From Streptomyces sp. TRM68367 (GTDB lineage Bacteria; Actinomycetota; Actinomycetes; Streptomycetales; Streptomycetaceae): a stretch of 64,000 nucleotides of DNA. Location of the stretch: assembly GCF_014495685.1 (NCBI RefSeq), contig NZ_JACTVI010000003.1, positions 186,001 to 250,000 on the forward strand, written 5' to 3'. Position numbers and translations under genes: made by a program. The notes under the pieces were generated by a model. It was given only the letters and a program-made list of their open reading frames with translations, did not search any database and was not told where the DNA came from. Shown one piece after another: positions 1 to 7,619 of this stretch; positions within the stretch are counted from its first letter, which is position 1, and each line of letters starts with the position of its first letter.

Positions 1-296
1 CCGGAGGCGGAGCTCAGGCGCTGCACGTCGCCGGGGCGTACCCGGGTCTCGTGGCCGGTGGAGTCGCGGTGGGTCAGCTCGCCCTCGACCACCCAGGTCA
101 CGATCTCGGTGTGGCTGTGCGGGTGTTCGTCGAAGCCGGCGCCGGGAGCGAGCCGCTCCTCGTTGCAGGCGATCACCGCACCGAAGCGGAGGTTGTCGGG
201 GTCGTAGTGGGGGCCGAAGGAGAAGGCGTGCCACGACTCGATCCCGGCCGCCCGGTCGCCGCCCTGGTAGCGCTCGTCCGCGCGCCGTACGTCCAT
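1..296 (-). CDS. Pirin family protein, N-terminal part (runs off the window)
   Basis: The minus strand reads an open frame from an ATG at 296 to the window edge, about 98 residues. The translation begins MDVRRADERYQGGD and contains HAFSFGPHYDPDNLRFG and GFDEHPHSHTEIVTWVVEGE, the first cupin half of pirins with the metal-binding histidines of the HPHSHTE segment. Pirins are bicupin iron proteins; some act as quercetinases and some as redox-sensitive cofactors. A GTG lies two codons further upstream as an alternative start. The gene is divergent from fasR, and the C-terminal cupin lies outside the window, so activity cannot be judged. Confidence 0.85.
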   Translation of the reverse strand, partial: MDVRRADERYQGGDRAAGIESWHAFSFGPHYDPDNLRFGAVIACNEERLAPGAGFDEHPHSHTEIVTWVVEGELTHRDSTGHETRVRPGDVQRLSSAS

Positions 297-405
297 CACG
301 AGCACCACGGTAGCCCTGTCCGGCAGCCGGCCCCGGCGGACGGCACGGGCCCACCAAGGTCCACTGTCCCAAGGACACCGGCCGCGAGGGAGCCGAAGGG
401 GCGCG

Positions 406-471
406 CCGGTGTCGAGAGGGCGAACGCGCGGAGGCCCGAAGGGTCGAGCACGATCGCCCTCTCGACACCGG
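406..471. repeat. Perfect 18-bp inverted repeat upstream of fasR
   Basis: CCGGTGTCGAGAGGGCGA at 406-423 is repeated exactly as its reverse complement at 454-471, with a 30-nt loop. It lies between the divergent pirin and fasR genes, about 80 nt before the fasR start. It could be a regulator site, a hairpin in the fasR leader, or a dispersed palindromic element. There is no T-run, so it is unlikely to be a simple terminator. Confidence 0.7.
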
Positions 472-554
472 CTGAGGCGCCTCGCAGGCGACCGAGCCAT
501 CAAGCACAGCCCCGGCGACGCACACCCCCGTCCCGATAAGGCAGTCTTGTCCCC

Positions 555-1760
555 GTGCCTGAACCCGAAACCAGCAAGAGCCGAGCCGCAGCGCACGCCG
601 CCCATCCGCACTCCGCGACGCTGAAGCGGCTGGAGAAGTCGTCCGGATCCCTCGCCGCGCAGGCCATCGCGCGGATGGACGAGACGCTGCCCTGGTACCG
701 GGCCATGCCGCCGGAGAACCGATCCTGGATCGGGCTGGTCGCACAGGCCGGTATCGCGGCGTTCACGGAGTGGTTCCGGCACCCCGACGCCCCGCAGGCC
801 ATCTCCACGGACGTGTTCGGCACCGCGCCGCGCGAGCTGACCCGGGCCATCACGCTGCGGCAGACCGTCGAGATGGTGCGCACCACCATCGAGGTCATGG
901 AGAGCGCGATCGACGAGGTCGCGGCCCCGGGCGACGAGGGCGTGCTGCGCGAGGCGCTGCTCGTGTACGCGCGGGAGATCGCCTTCGCGACCGCCCAGGT
1001 GTACGCCCAGGCCGCCGAGGCACGCGGCGCCTGGGACGCGCGGCTGGAGTCGCTGGTCGTGAACGCCGTGCTGAGCGGGGAGGCAGACGAGGGGGCCGTG
1101 TCCCGGGCCGCCGCCCTCGGATGGAACTCGCCGGAACATGTGTGCGTGGTGCTCGGGACCGCGCCCGACGGTGACAGCGAGCTGACCGTCGAGGCCATCC
1201 GGCGCGCCGCGCGGCACGCCAAGCTCCAGGTGCTCACCGGCGTACTCGGGGACCGGCTCGTGGTCATCGCGGGCGGCAGCGACAACCCGCTGACCGTGGC
1301 CAAGTCGCTGATCGGACCGTTCGCGACGGGGCCGGTCGTGGCGGGCCCGGTGGTGCCGGACCTGCAGGCCGCGACCCGCTCCGCGCAGGCCGCCGCGGCC
1401 GGGCTCAAGGCGTGTTCTGCCTGGCAGGACGCCCCGCGGCCGGTGCTGGCGGACGATCTGCTGCCGGAGCGCGCGATCGCCGGTGACCCCTCGGCCCGTG
1501 AGCAGCTGGTGGAGGAGATCTACAGACCGCTGGAGGATGCGGGGGCCGCGCTCCTGGAGACCCTCAGCGTCTACTTGGAACAGGCGAGCAGCCTGGAGGG
1601 CGCCGCCCGGATGCTGTTCGTCCATCCCAACACCGTGCGCTACCGGCTCCGACGTGTGACTGACGTCACCGGCTGGTCGCCCTCCGACGTACGGTCGGCG
1701 TTCACGCTGCGGATCGCGCTGATCCTGGGGCGTCTGGCCGACGGGGATCTGCAACCTTAG
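555..1760 (+). CDS. fasR: PucR/CdaR-type transcriptional regulator of fatty acid synthesis, FasR
   Basis: This 401-residue protein has the CdaR/PucR plan: an N-terminal regulatory region, a degenerate GGDEF-like middle, and a C-terminal helix-turn-helix (about residues 335-395) with the diagnostic VHPNTVRYRLRRV segment. It sits directly upstream of fabD-fabH-acpP-fabF. That is the position of FasR in Streptomyces coelicolor, which is known to activate the fab operon and to link fatty acid supply to antibiotic synthesis. I name it from family plus conserved position. The GTG at 555 has no recognisable Shine-Dalgarno sequence, so translation may be leaderless or depend on a start slightly downstream. 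The gap to fabD is 99 nt and carries a possible operator. Confidence 0.93.
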   Translation: MPEPETSKSRAAAHAAHPHSATLKRLEKSSGSLAAQAIARMDETLPWYRAMPPENRSWIGLVAQAGIAAFTEWFRHPDAPQAISTDVFGTAPRELTRAITLRQTVEMVRTTIEVMESAIDEVAAPGDEGVLREALLVYAREIAFATAQVYAQAAEARGAWDARLESLVVNAVLSGEADEGAVSRAAALGWNSPEHVCVVLGTAPDGDSELTVEAIRRAARHAKLQVLTGVLGDRLVVIAGGSDNPLTVAKSLIGPFATGPVVAGPVVPDLQAATRSAQAAAAGLKACSAWQDAPRPVLADDLLPERAIAGDPSAREQLVEEIYRPLEDAGAALLETLSVYLEQASSLEGAARMLFVHPNTVRYRLRRVTDVTGWSPSDVRSAFTLRIALILGRLADGDLQP

Positions 1761-1772
1761 GCTTGGGCCGTC

Positions 1773-1793
1773 TTTTGTCGGGGGCCCACAAAA
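1773..1793. promoter_or_regulatory. Inverted repeat between fasR and fabD, candidate FasR operator
   Basis: TTTTGT at 1773-1778 and ACAAAA at 1788-1793 form an inverted repeat around a G/C-rich core, about 65 nt before fabD. It is an AT-rich island in very GC-rich DNA and lies in the region where FasR would be expected to act. That FasR binds here is inference. Confidence 0.4.
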
Positions 1794-1859
1794 CCCCTTC
1801 GTGTTCTTCGTCCCTGTCCCCACGGGCGGCTCCGGCCGTCCACAAGAGAGAGTGTGAGA

Positions 1860-2816
1860 GTGCTCGTACTCGTAGCTCCCGGCCAGGGCGCCCAGGCGCC
1901 CGGCTTCCTGACTCCATGGCTCGAATTCCCCGGTGTCCGCGGCGCCCTCGAGGCGTGGTCCGACGCCGTGGGCCTCGACCTGATCCGTTACGGCACCGAG
2001 GCGGACGCGGAGGAGATCCGCGACACCGCGGTGGCGCAGCCGCTGCTGGTCGCGGCCGGTATGGCGTCCGCGGCCATGCTGTTCCAGGACCCGGCCGATT
2101 TCCCGCGGAAGGTCGGTGCTGTCGCCGGGCACAGTGTCGGCGAGTTCACCGCGGCCTCGCTCGCCGGAGTGCTCCCCCACGAGGAGGCGCTCCGCCTGGT
2201 GCGCACCCGCGGGCTCGCCATGGCCGAGGCCGCCGCCGTCACCGGGACCGGCATGTCGGCGCTGCTCGGTGGCGACCCCGAGGTGAGCGTCGCGCACCTG
2301 GAGAAGCTGGGCCTGACGCCGGCGAACATCAACGGAGCGGGCCAGATCGTGGCGGCCGGCACGCTGGAGCAGCTGGCCGCGCTGAACGAGGACAAGCCCG
2401 AGGGCGTGCGCAAGGTCGTGCCCCTGAAGGTCGCCGGCGCCTTCCACACCCACCACATGGCGCCCGCGGTCGACACGCTGGCCAAGGCCGCCGGGGACGT
2501 GACGCCCGCCGACCCGCGGATCACCTACGTGTCGAACAAGGACGGGCAGACCGTCGCCACCGGCGCCGAGGTCCTCTCCCGCCTGGTCGGCCAGGTCGCC
2601 AACCCGGTCCGCTGGGACCTGTGCATGGAGACCTTCAAGGAGCTGGGCGTCACCGCGCTGATCGAGGTGTGCCCGGGCGGCACCCTGACCGGTCTGGCCA
2701 AGCGTGCCCTGCCTGGCGTCAAGACACTGGCCCTGAAGACACCCGCCGACCTCGACGCGGCCCGCGAGCTCATCGCCGCTGCATCTGATGATGCTGCTGA
2801 CGCAGCGGGCGCCTGA
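1860..2816 (+). CDS. fabD: Malonyl-CoA:acyl carrier protein transacylase FabD
   Basis: FabD moves malonyl from CoA to holo-ACP, supplying the extender for type II fatty acid synthesis in the cytoplasm. The protein (about 318 residues, normal size) opens with LVLVAPGQGAQ and has the nucleophile elbow GHSVGE near residue 92 and the downstream FHTHHM segment with the catalytic histidine. I prefer the GTG at 1860, because GAGAGAG at 1846-1852 is then correctly spaced and the product starts like known FabD proteins; a GTG at 1854 would add two residues. It is first in the fabD-fabH-acpP-fabF operon and 21 nt from fabH. Confidence 0.95.
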   Translation: MLVLVAPGQGAQAPGFLTPWLEFPGVRGALEAWSDAVGLDLIRYGTEADAEEIRDTAVAQPLLVAAGMASAAMLFQDPADFPRKVGAVAGHSVGEFTAASLAGVLPHEEALRLVRTRGLAMAEAAAVTGTGMSALLGGDPEVSVAHLEKLGLTPANINGAGQIVAAGTLEQLAALNEDKPEGVRKVVPLKVAGAFHTHHMAPAVDTLAKAAGDVTPADPRITYVSNKDGQTVATGAEVLSRLVGQVANPVRWDLCMETFKELGVTALIEVCPGGTLTGLAKRALPGVKTLALKTPADLDAARELIAAASDDAADAAGA

Positions 2817-2837
2817 CGCCCTTAAGGAGCCAACCGC

Positions 2838-3839
2838 ATGGCGAAGATCAAGCCCAGCAGGGGCGCCCCGTACGCGCGCGTCCTCGGCGTGGGCGGCTAC
2901 CGCCCGACCCGGGTCGTGCCGAACGAGGTGATCCTGGAGACGATCGACTCGTCGGACGAGTGGATCCGCTCCCGCTCCGGCATCGAGACCCGGCACTGGG
3001 CCTCCGACGAGGAGACCGTCGCCGCGATGTCGCTGGAGGCGGCCGGCAAGGCGATCGCGGACGCGGGCATCACCGCGGAGCGGATCGGCGGTGTGATCGT
3101 GTCGACCGTCTCGCACTTCAAGCAGACGCCGGCCGTCGCCACCGAGATCGCCGACAAGCTGGGCACGGACAAGGCCGCCGCCTTCGACATCTCCGCCGGC
3201 TGCGCGGGCTTCGGCTACGGCCTGACCCTCGCCAAGGGCATGGTGGTGGAAGGTTCCGCCGAGCACGTACTCGTGATCGGCGTGGAGCGGCTGAGCGACC
3301 TGACCGACCTGGAGGACCGGGCCACCGCCTTCCTGTTCGGCGACGGCGCGGGCGCGGTCGTGGTCGGCCCCTCCCCGGAGCCCGCGATCGGCCCCACCGT
3401 GTGGGGCTCGGAGGGCGACAAGTCCGACACCATCATGCAGACCGTGCCGTGGACGGACTACCGCGCGGGCGCGGTCGAGAAGTTCCCTGCGATCACGCAG
3501 GAGGGCCAGGCGGTGTTCCGCTGGGCCGTGTTCGAGATGGCGAAGGTCGCCCAGCAGGCGCTGGACGCGGCCGGAATCACCCCGGACGACCTGGACGTCT
3601 TCATCCCGCACCAGGCCAACGTGCGGATCATCGACTCGATGGTGAAGACCCTGAAACTGCCGGAGCACGTCACGGTCGCCCGTGACATCCGCACCACCGG
3701 CAACACCTCGGCCGCCTCGATCCCGCTCGCGATGGAGCGGCTCCTGGCGACCGGCGAGGCGAAGAGCGGCGACACCGCCCTCGTCATCGGCTTCGGGGCG
3801 GGTCTCGTGTACGCCGCGACGGTCGTTACCCTCCCCTAG
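2838..3839 (+). CDS. fabH: Beta-ketoacyl-ACP synthase III FabH
   Basis: FabH starts fatty acid synthesis by condensing an acyl-CoA (in Streptomyces mainly branched starters) with malonyl-ACP. The 333-residue protein carries the complete Cys-His-Asn triad: SAGCAGFGYG (Cys about 122), IPHQAN (His about 258) and GNTSAAS (Asn about 289). An AAGGAGCC ribosome-binding site precedes the ATG by about 8 nt. It is the second gene of the fab operon, between fabD and acpP. Nothing looks altered relative to the family. Confidence 0.97.
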   Translation: MAKIKPSRGAPYARVLGVGGYRPTRVVPNEVILETIDSSDEWIRSRSGIETRHWASDEETVAAMSLEAAGKAIADAGITAERIGGVIVSTVSHFKQTPAVATEIADKLGTDKAAAFDISAGCAGFGYGLTLAKGMVVEGSAEHVLVIGVERLSDLTDLEDRATAFLFGDGAGAVVVGPSPEPAIGPTVWGSEGDKSDTIMQTVPWTDYRAGAVEKFPAITQEGQAVFRWAVFEMAKVAQQALDAAGITPDDLDVFIPHQANVRIIDSMVKTLKLPEHVTVARDIRTTGNTSAASIPLAMERLLATGEAKSGDTALVIGFGAGLVYAATVVTLP

Positions 3840-3942
3840 GCACTCCGTGCCGGATCACCCGGTCCGGCACGGGCGCAGCAGACACCTGCCGCTGACGCGG
3901 CGGGCGCCACACCCTCTGGATATCTACGAAGGAGCGCCTGAC

Positions 3943-4191
3943 ATGGCCGCCACTCAGGAAGAGATCGTCGCCGGTCTCGCCGAGATCGTGAATGAGATCG
4001 CCGGGATCCCGGTTGAGGACGTCCAGCTGGACAAGTCCTTCACCGACGACCTGGACGTCGACTCGCTGTCCATGGTCGAGGTCGTCGTCGCCGCCGAGGA
4101 GCGCTTCGACGTCAAGATCCCGGACGAGGACGTCAAGAACCTCAAGACCGTCGGCGACGCGACCAACTACATCCTCAAGCACCAGGCCTGA
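3943..4191 (+). CDS. acpP: Acyl carrier protein AcpP
   Basis: This 82-residue acidic protein carries the growing acyl chain on a 4'-phosphopantetheine arm. The attachment serine is in VDSLSMVE, at residue 41, and the four-helix ACP fold is predictable from FDVKIPDEDV. The ATG at 3943 is chosen because a strong AAGGAG lies at 3929-3934; longer in-frame starts would run through untranslated leader. It lies 103 nt after fabH and 149 nt before fabF. Such gaps are common around acpP and may allow separate transcription. Confidence 0.97.
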   Translation: MAATQEEIVAGLAEIVNEIAGIPVEDVQLDKSFTDDLDVDSLSMVEVVVAAEERFDVKIPDEDVKNLKTVGDATNYILKHQA

Positions 4192-4340
4192 TCGACCGAT
4201 CAACTGGGCTGAGCGGCCCGGCCTGATCCACAGCGCTCCGGCCCCCGGAGCTCTCGAGCGATCCGTCCCCCGGGCCGTCTGCCCCGCCACCCGGCGGTGG
4301 CGCCGCTGAATCCTCGTATCCCGTTGGAGAAAGAGTTCCC

Positions 4341-5606
4341 GTGAGCCCGACCAATCGCACCGTGGTCGTCACCGGTATCGGCGCAACCACACCGCTGGGT
4401 GGCGACGCAGCCTCTACCTGGGAGGGTCTGGTCGCCGGACGTTCCGGTGTCCGTCTTCTGGAGCAGGACTGGGCGGCCGAGCTGCCCGTCCGCATCGCGG
4501 CGCAGATCGCCGTGGAGCCCACCGAGGTCCTGCCGCGTCCGCAGGCCCGCAAGCTGGACCGCTCGGCGCAGTTCGCGCTGATCGCGGCTCAGGAGGCCTG
4601 GAAGGACGCCGGTTTCACCGCAAGGGCCGGTGAGGACACCACGGTGAACCCGCACCGGCTCGGCGCGGTCATCGCCTCCGGCATCGGCGGCGTGACGACC
4701 CTGCTCGACCAGTACGACAACCTGCGCGAGAAGGGCGCCCGCCGCGTCTCGCCGCACACCGTGCCGATGCTGATGCCCAACTCCCCGGCGGCCAACGTCG
4801 GGATCGAGCTGGGCGCGCAGGCCGGTGTGCACACCCCGGTCTCCGCCTGCGCCTCCGGCGCCGAGGCCATCGGCTACGCGATCGAGATGATCCGCACCGG
4901 CCGGGCCGACATCGTCGTGGCGGGCGGCACCGAGGCCGCCATCCACCCGCTGCCGATCGCCGCGTTCGGCAACATGATGGCGATGTCGAAGAACAACGAC
5001 GACCCGCAGGGCGCCTCCCGCCCCTTCGACGTGGACCGCAACGGCTTCGTCCTCGGCGAGGGCGCGGGCGTGATCGTCCTGGAGTCCGAGGAGCACGCGA
5101 AGGCGCGCGGGGCCCGCGTCTACGCGGAGGCCGTCGGCCAGGGCATCTCGGCCGACGCGCACCACATCACGCAGCCCGAGCCGTCCGGCACCGGGATCGC
5201 GGCGGCCCTGCAGAACCTGATCGACAACACCGGCCTGGACGCGGCCGAGATCGTGCACGTCAACGCGCACGCGACCTCCACCCCGCAGGGCGACGTCGGC
5301 GAGATCAAGGCGCTGCGCAAGGCGTTCGGCGACCATGTCGACCACATCGCGATCTCCAGCACCAAGTCGATGAGTGGTCACCTCCTCGGTGGCGCCGGCG
5401 GCATCGAGACGGTCGCCACGGTCCTGGCGCTGCACAACCGGCTCGCCCCGCCGACGATCAACGTCGACAACCTCGATCCCGAGGTGAACGCCGACATCGT
5501 GCGCGGTGAGGCCCGCAAGCTGCCCGTCGACGGCCGTGTCGCCGCGCTGAACGACTCGTTCGGCTTCGGCGGCCACAACGTGGTCCTGGCGTTCCGTACG
5601 GTCTGA
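4341..5606 (+). CDS. fabF: Beta-ketoacyl-ACP synthase II FabF
   Basis: FabF elongates acyl-ACP with malonyl-ACP. The 421-residue protein has the Cys-His-His triad of elongating synthases: VSACASGAE (Cys 170), NAHATST (His near 310) and SMSGHLLGGAGG (His near 347). The GTG start follows GGAGAAAGAG. It closes the fab operon, and a hairpin follows the stop codon within 12 nt. No deviation from the family was seen. Confidence 0.97.
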   Translation: MSPTNRTVVVTGIGATTPLGGDAASTWEGLVAGRSGVRLLEQDWAAELPVRIAAQIAVEPTEVLPRPQARKLDRSAQFALIAAQEAWKDAGFTARAGEDTTVNPHRLGAVIASGIGGVTTLLDQYDNLREKGARRVSPHTVPMLMPNSPAANVGIELGAQAGVHTPVSACASGAEAIGYAIEMIRTGRADIVVAGGTEAAIHPLPIAAFGNMMAMSKNNDDPQGASRPFDVDRNGFVLGEGAGVIVLESEEHAKARGARVYAEAVGQGISADAHHITQPEPSGTGIAAALQNLIDNTGLDAAEIVHVNAHATSTPQGDVGEIKALRKAFGDHVDHIAISSTKSMSGHLLGGAGGIETVATVLALHNRLAPPTINVDNLDPEVNADIVRGEARKLPVDGRVAALNDSFGFGGHNVVLAFRTV

Positions 5607-5617
5607 CCCGCTGTCGC

Positions 5618-5639
5618 GTCGGCGAGTCCGCTCGCCGAC
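5618..5639 (+). terminator. Hairpin after fabF
   Basis: GTCGGCGAG (5618-5626) pairs with CTCGCCGAC (5631-5639) across a 4-nt loop, 12 nt after the fabF stop. This is the usual U-poor Streptomyces terminator form and would end the fab operon. Confidence 0.65.
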
Positions 5640-5663
5640 TCCCATGCGCAGGCGAGGCCTTCG

Positions 5664-5706
5664 GCGGCCCGTCTACCGGCGACTTCCGCGTCGGGAGACG
5701 GGCCGC
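5664..5706. terminator. Second inverted repeat between fabF and the convergent DUF3145 gene
   Basis: GCGGCCCGTCT (5664-5674) is matched by AGACGGGCCGC (5696-5706), an 11-bp perfect stem with a 21-nt loop. It lies between convergent genes and could terminate transcription from both sides. Confidence 0.5.
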
Positions 5707-5807
5707 TGCCTGTGCTGGGCGCACGGCGAAGCCTCGCGCACGTGGCCCTCGTACCGCCGCGTTCCCGGCCCCGCCCCCGCGGTCGAACCCCTGGATTACG
5801 CCCCCGC

Positions 5808-6302
5808 TCACACCACCTGGTGCAGCCACCGCACCGGCGCGCCCTCCCCGGCGTAGCGGAAGGGTTCCAGTTCGTCGTCCCAGGGCTGGCCCAGGAGCTT
5901 GGCGAGTTCGGCCTCCAGGTCGGACTCGCCGCTCTGGGAGCGCACCAGGGCGGCGCGCAGCCGGTCCTCGGGGATGAGGATGTCGCCGTGGATGCCGGTG
6001 ACGGCGTGGAAGATGCCCAGGTCGGGAGTGCAGCTGTAGCGTTCGCCCTCGGCGGCCGCGGACGGCTCGGCGGTGACCTCGAAGCGCAGCAGGTGCCAGC
6101 CCCGGAGCGCGGAGGCGAGCTTCGAGGCGGTACCGGCCTCGCCCTGCCAGGAGAACTCCGAGCGCCAGGTGCCCGGCGCGGCGGGCTGCCGGATCCAGTC
6201 CAGGCTGACGCGCGTGCCGAGCACCCCGGCGACGGCCCACTCGACGTGCGGGCACAGCGCGCGCGGCGCGGAGTGCACGTACAGAACTCCACGTGTCGTC
6301 AC
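5808..6302 (-). CDS. DUF3145 domain-containing protein
   Basis: The protein has 164 residues and begins VTTRGVLYVHSAPRALCPHVEWAVAGVLG. It is soluble and rich in Trp and aromatic residues, with a conserved C-terminal segment GQPWDDELEPFRYAGEGAPVRW. This is the DUF3145 family, found in Streptomyces next to the fab operon; no function is established. The GTG at 6302 is preferred over longer frames because a GGAGG precedes it and the product then begins at the family's conserved N-terminus. It converges on fabF across two hairpins. Confidence 0.88.
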   Translation of the reverse strand: MTTRGVLYVHSAPRALCPHVEWAVAGVLGTRVSLDWIRQPAAPGTWRSEFSWQGEAGTASKLASALRGWHLLRFEVTAEPSAAAEGERYSCTPDLGIFHAVTGIHGDILIPEDRLRAALVRSQSGESDLEAELAKLLGQPWDDELEPFRYAGEGAPVRWLHQVV

Positions 6303-6560
6303 CGGAACCTCCGGGCAGAGCGGGACATCTCGGAACGGGCTGAGCGGCCGTGACCGGGCGGTCACGTTGATGGCGAGGCTACCGTGCGGCGGCGCAAGGA
6401 GTGTGACGTACCGTCGGTCCTGCTGCCGCGAAACGCCCGCCATTCACCCGGCAGGACGCTTGTACGGGTGTGAGCCGTTCCATGGAGAGGGCTCGGGAAC
6501 CCCCGCACGTTGTTATGGAGGGGAGCGTCACCATACTCCGACCGAGGGGAACAGCAGCCG

Positions 6561-7451
6561 ATGCGGAAGCCTGGCCACCGTTTACGGACCGTGCTCACCC
6601 TGGTGACGGCGGCCGTCCTGGGCGTCACCGGCTGTGACGCCGTCGGTGGCAACTCCCCCGGCCCGTCCGGCACCGGGGGACGGCCGTCGCCGAAGCCCAC
6701 GCCGGTCTGGGACACCACGCCGGCCTCGATCGCGGCGGTGGGCGACTCCATCACGCGCGGCTTCGACGCGTGCTCGGTCCTGGCGGACTGCCCGGAGGTG
6801 TCCTGGGCGACCGGCACCAGCCCCGAGATCGACAGCCTGGCCGTGCGGCTGCTGGGCGCGGCGAAGGCGGCCGGGCGGAGCTGGAACCTCGCCGTCTCCG
6901 GGGCGCGCATGGCGGACCTGCCCGGCCAGATGACGCGGGCGGCGCAGCGCAGACCGGAGCTGGTGACGGTGATGATCGGGGCGAACGACGCCTGCCGGGA
7001 CACCACCTCGGCGATGACGTCGGTCGCCGAGTTCCGCACGGACTTCCAGGACGCGATGAGCACGCTGCGCAAGGCCCTGCCTAAGACACAGGTGTACGTG
7101 GCGAGCGTGCCGAACCTGAAGCGGCTGTGGTCGCAGGGCCGCACCCACCCGATGGGCAGGCAGGTGTGGAAGCTCGGTATCTGCCCGTCGATGCTGGGCG
7201 ACGCGGACGCGCTGGACGCGGCGGCGACGCTGCGCCGGGACATGGTGCAGGAGCGTGTGGAGGACTACAACGCGGTGCTCAAGGAGGTCTGCGCCAAGGA
7301 CAAGCGGTGCCGGTACGACGGCGGGGCGGTGTACGGCTACCGCTTCGGCACCGAGCAGCTGAGCCGCTGGGACCTGTTCCACCCCAGCAAGGACGGTCAG
7401 GCGCGGCTGGCGGAGATCGCCTACCGCACGGTCACGGCAAAGAGGCCGTGA
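6561..7451 (+). CDS. Secreted SGNH/GDSL-type esterase, lipoprotein
   Basis: This 296-residue protein starts with a lipoprotein signal peptide whose lipobox LGVTGC predicts lipid anchoring at Cys 25, followed by a Gly/Pro/Ser-rich linker. The catalytic SGNH blocks are present in order: VGDSITRGFD (Ser), SGARMADL (Gly), GANDAC (Asn) and DLFHPS (Asp and His). It should be an extracellular ester hydrolase; the substrate is unknown. GAGGGG at 6544 supports the ATG at 6561. Codon 8 (6582-6584) is TTA, the rare leucine codon read by the bldA tRNA, so translation may be tied to development. Confidence 0.88.
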   Translation: MRKPGHRLRTVLTLVTAAVLGVTGCDAVGGNSPGPSGTGGRPSPKPTPVWDTTPASIAAVGDSITRGFDACSVLADCPEVSWATGTSPEIDSLAVRLLGAAKAAGRSWNLAVSGARMADLPGQMTRAAQRRPELVTVMIGANDACRDTTSAMTSVAEFRTDFQDAMSTLRKALPKTQVYVASVPNLKRLWSQGRTHPMGRQVWKLGICPSMLGDADALDAAATLRRDMVQERVEDYNAVLKEVCAKDKRCRYDGGAVYGYRFGTEQLSRWDLFHPSKDGQARLAEIAYRTVTAKRP

Positions 7452-7464
7452 CTCAGTTCCGCAC

Positions 7465-7566
7465 ATGAACGAACTTTTCGGAATACTTTCCGACAGCACA
7501 CCGGTCCACCGCTGGACGCTCCAGCGGGCGGGTGTGCGGGTCCTGTCGTACGGCGGGATCGTCCAA
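7465..7566 (+). pseudogene. N-terminal relic of an aldose 1-epimerase (galM-like)
   Basis: From the ATG at 7465 about 34 codons read MNELFGILSDSTPVHRWTLQ and then LSYGGIVQ, clearly the first strand pair of galactose mutarotases. The intact copy at 24493 has ELFGKLADGT and LTYGGIVQ in the same order. Homology stops at 7566, exactly where the terminator hairpin of the convergent beta-glucosidase gene begins; the remaining ~300 residues are absent. It lies 13 nt after the SGNH gene. I read it as a deletion remnant rather than a functional short peptide. Confidence 0.8.
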
Positions 7567-7600
7567 GCCCCGGTCCGGAGTCAGGTGCCGGACCGGGGCT
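7566..7600 (-). terminator. Strong hairpin after the GH3 gene
   Basis: AGCCCCGGTCCGG (7566-7578) and CCGGACCGGGGCT (7588-7600) form a perfect 13-bp stem with a 9-nt loop, 20 nt after the stop codon of the minus-strand beta-glucosidase. Confidence 0.8.
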
Positions 7601-7619
7601 GGTCGGGGGATGCCCCGGG

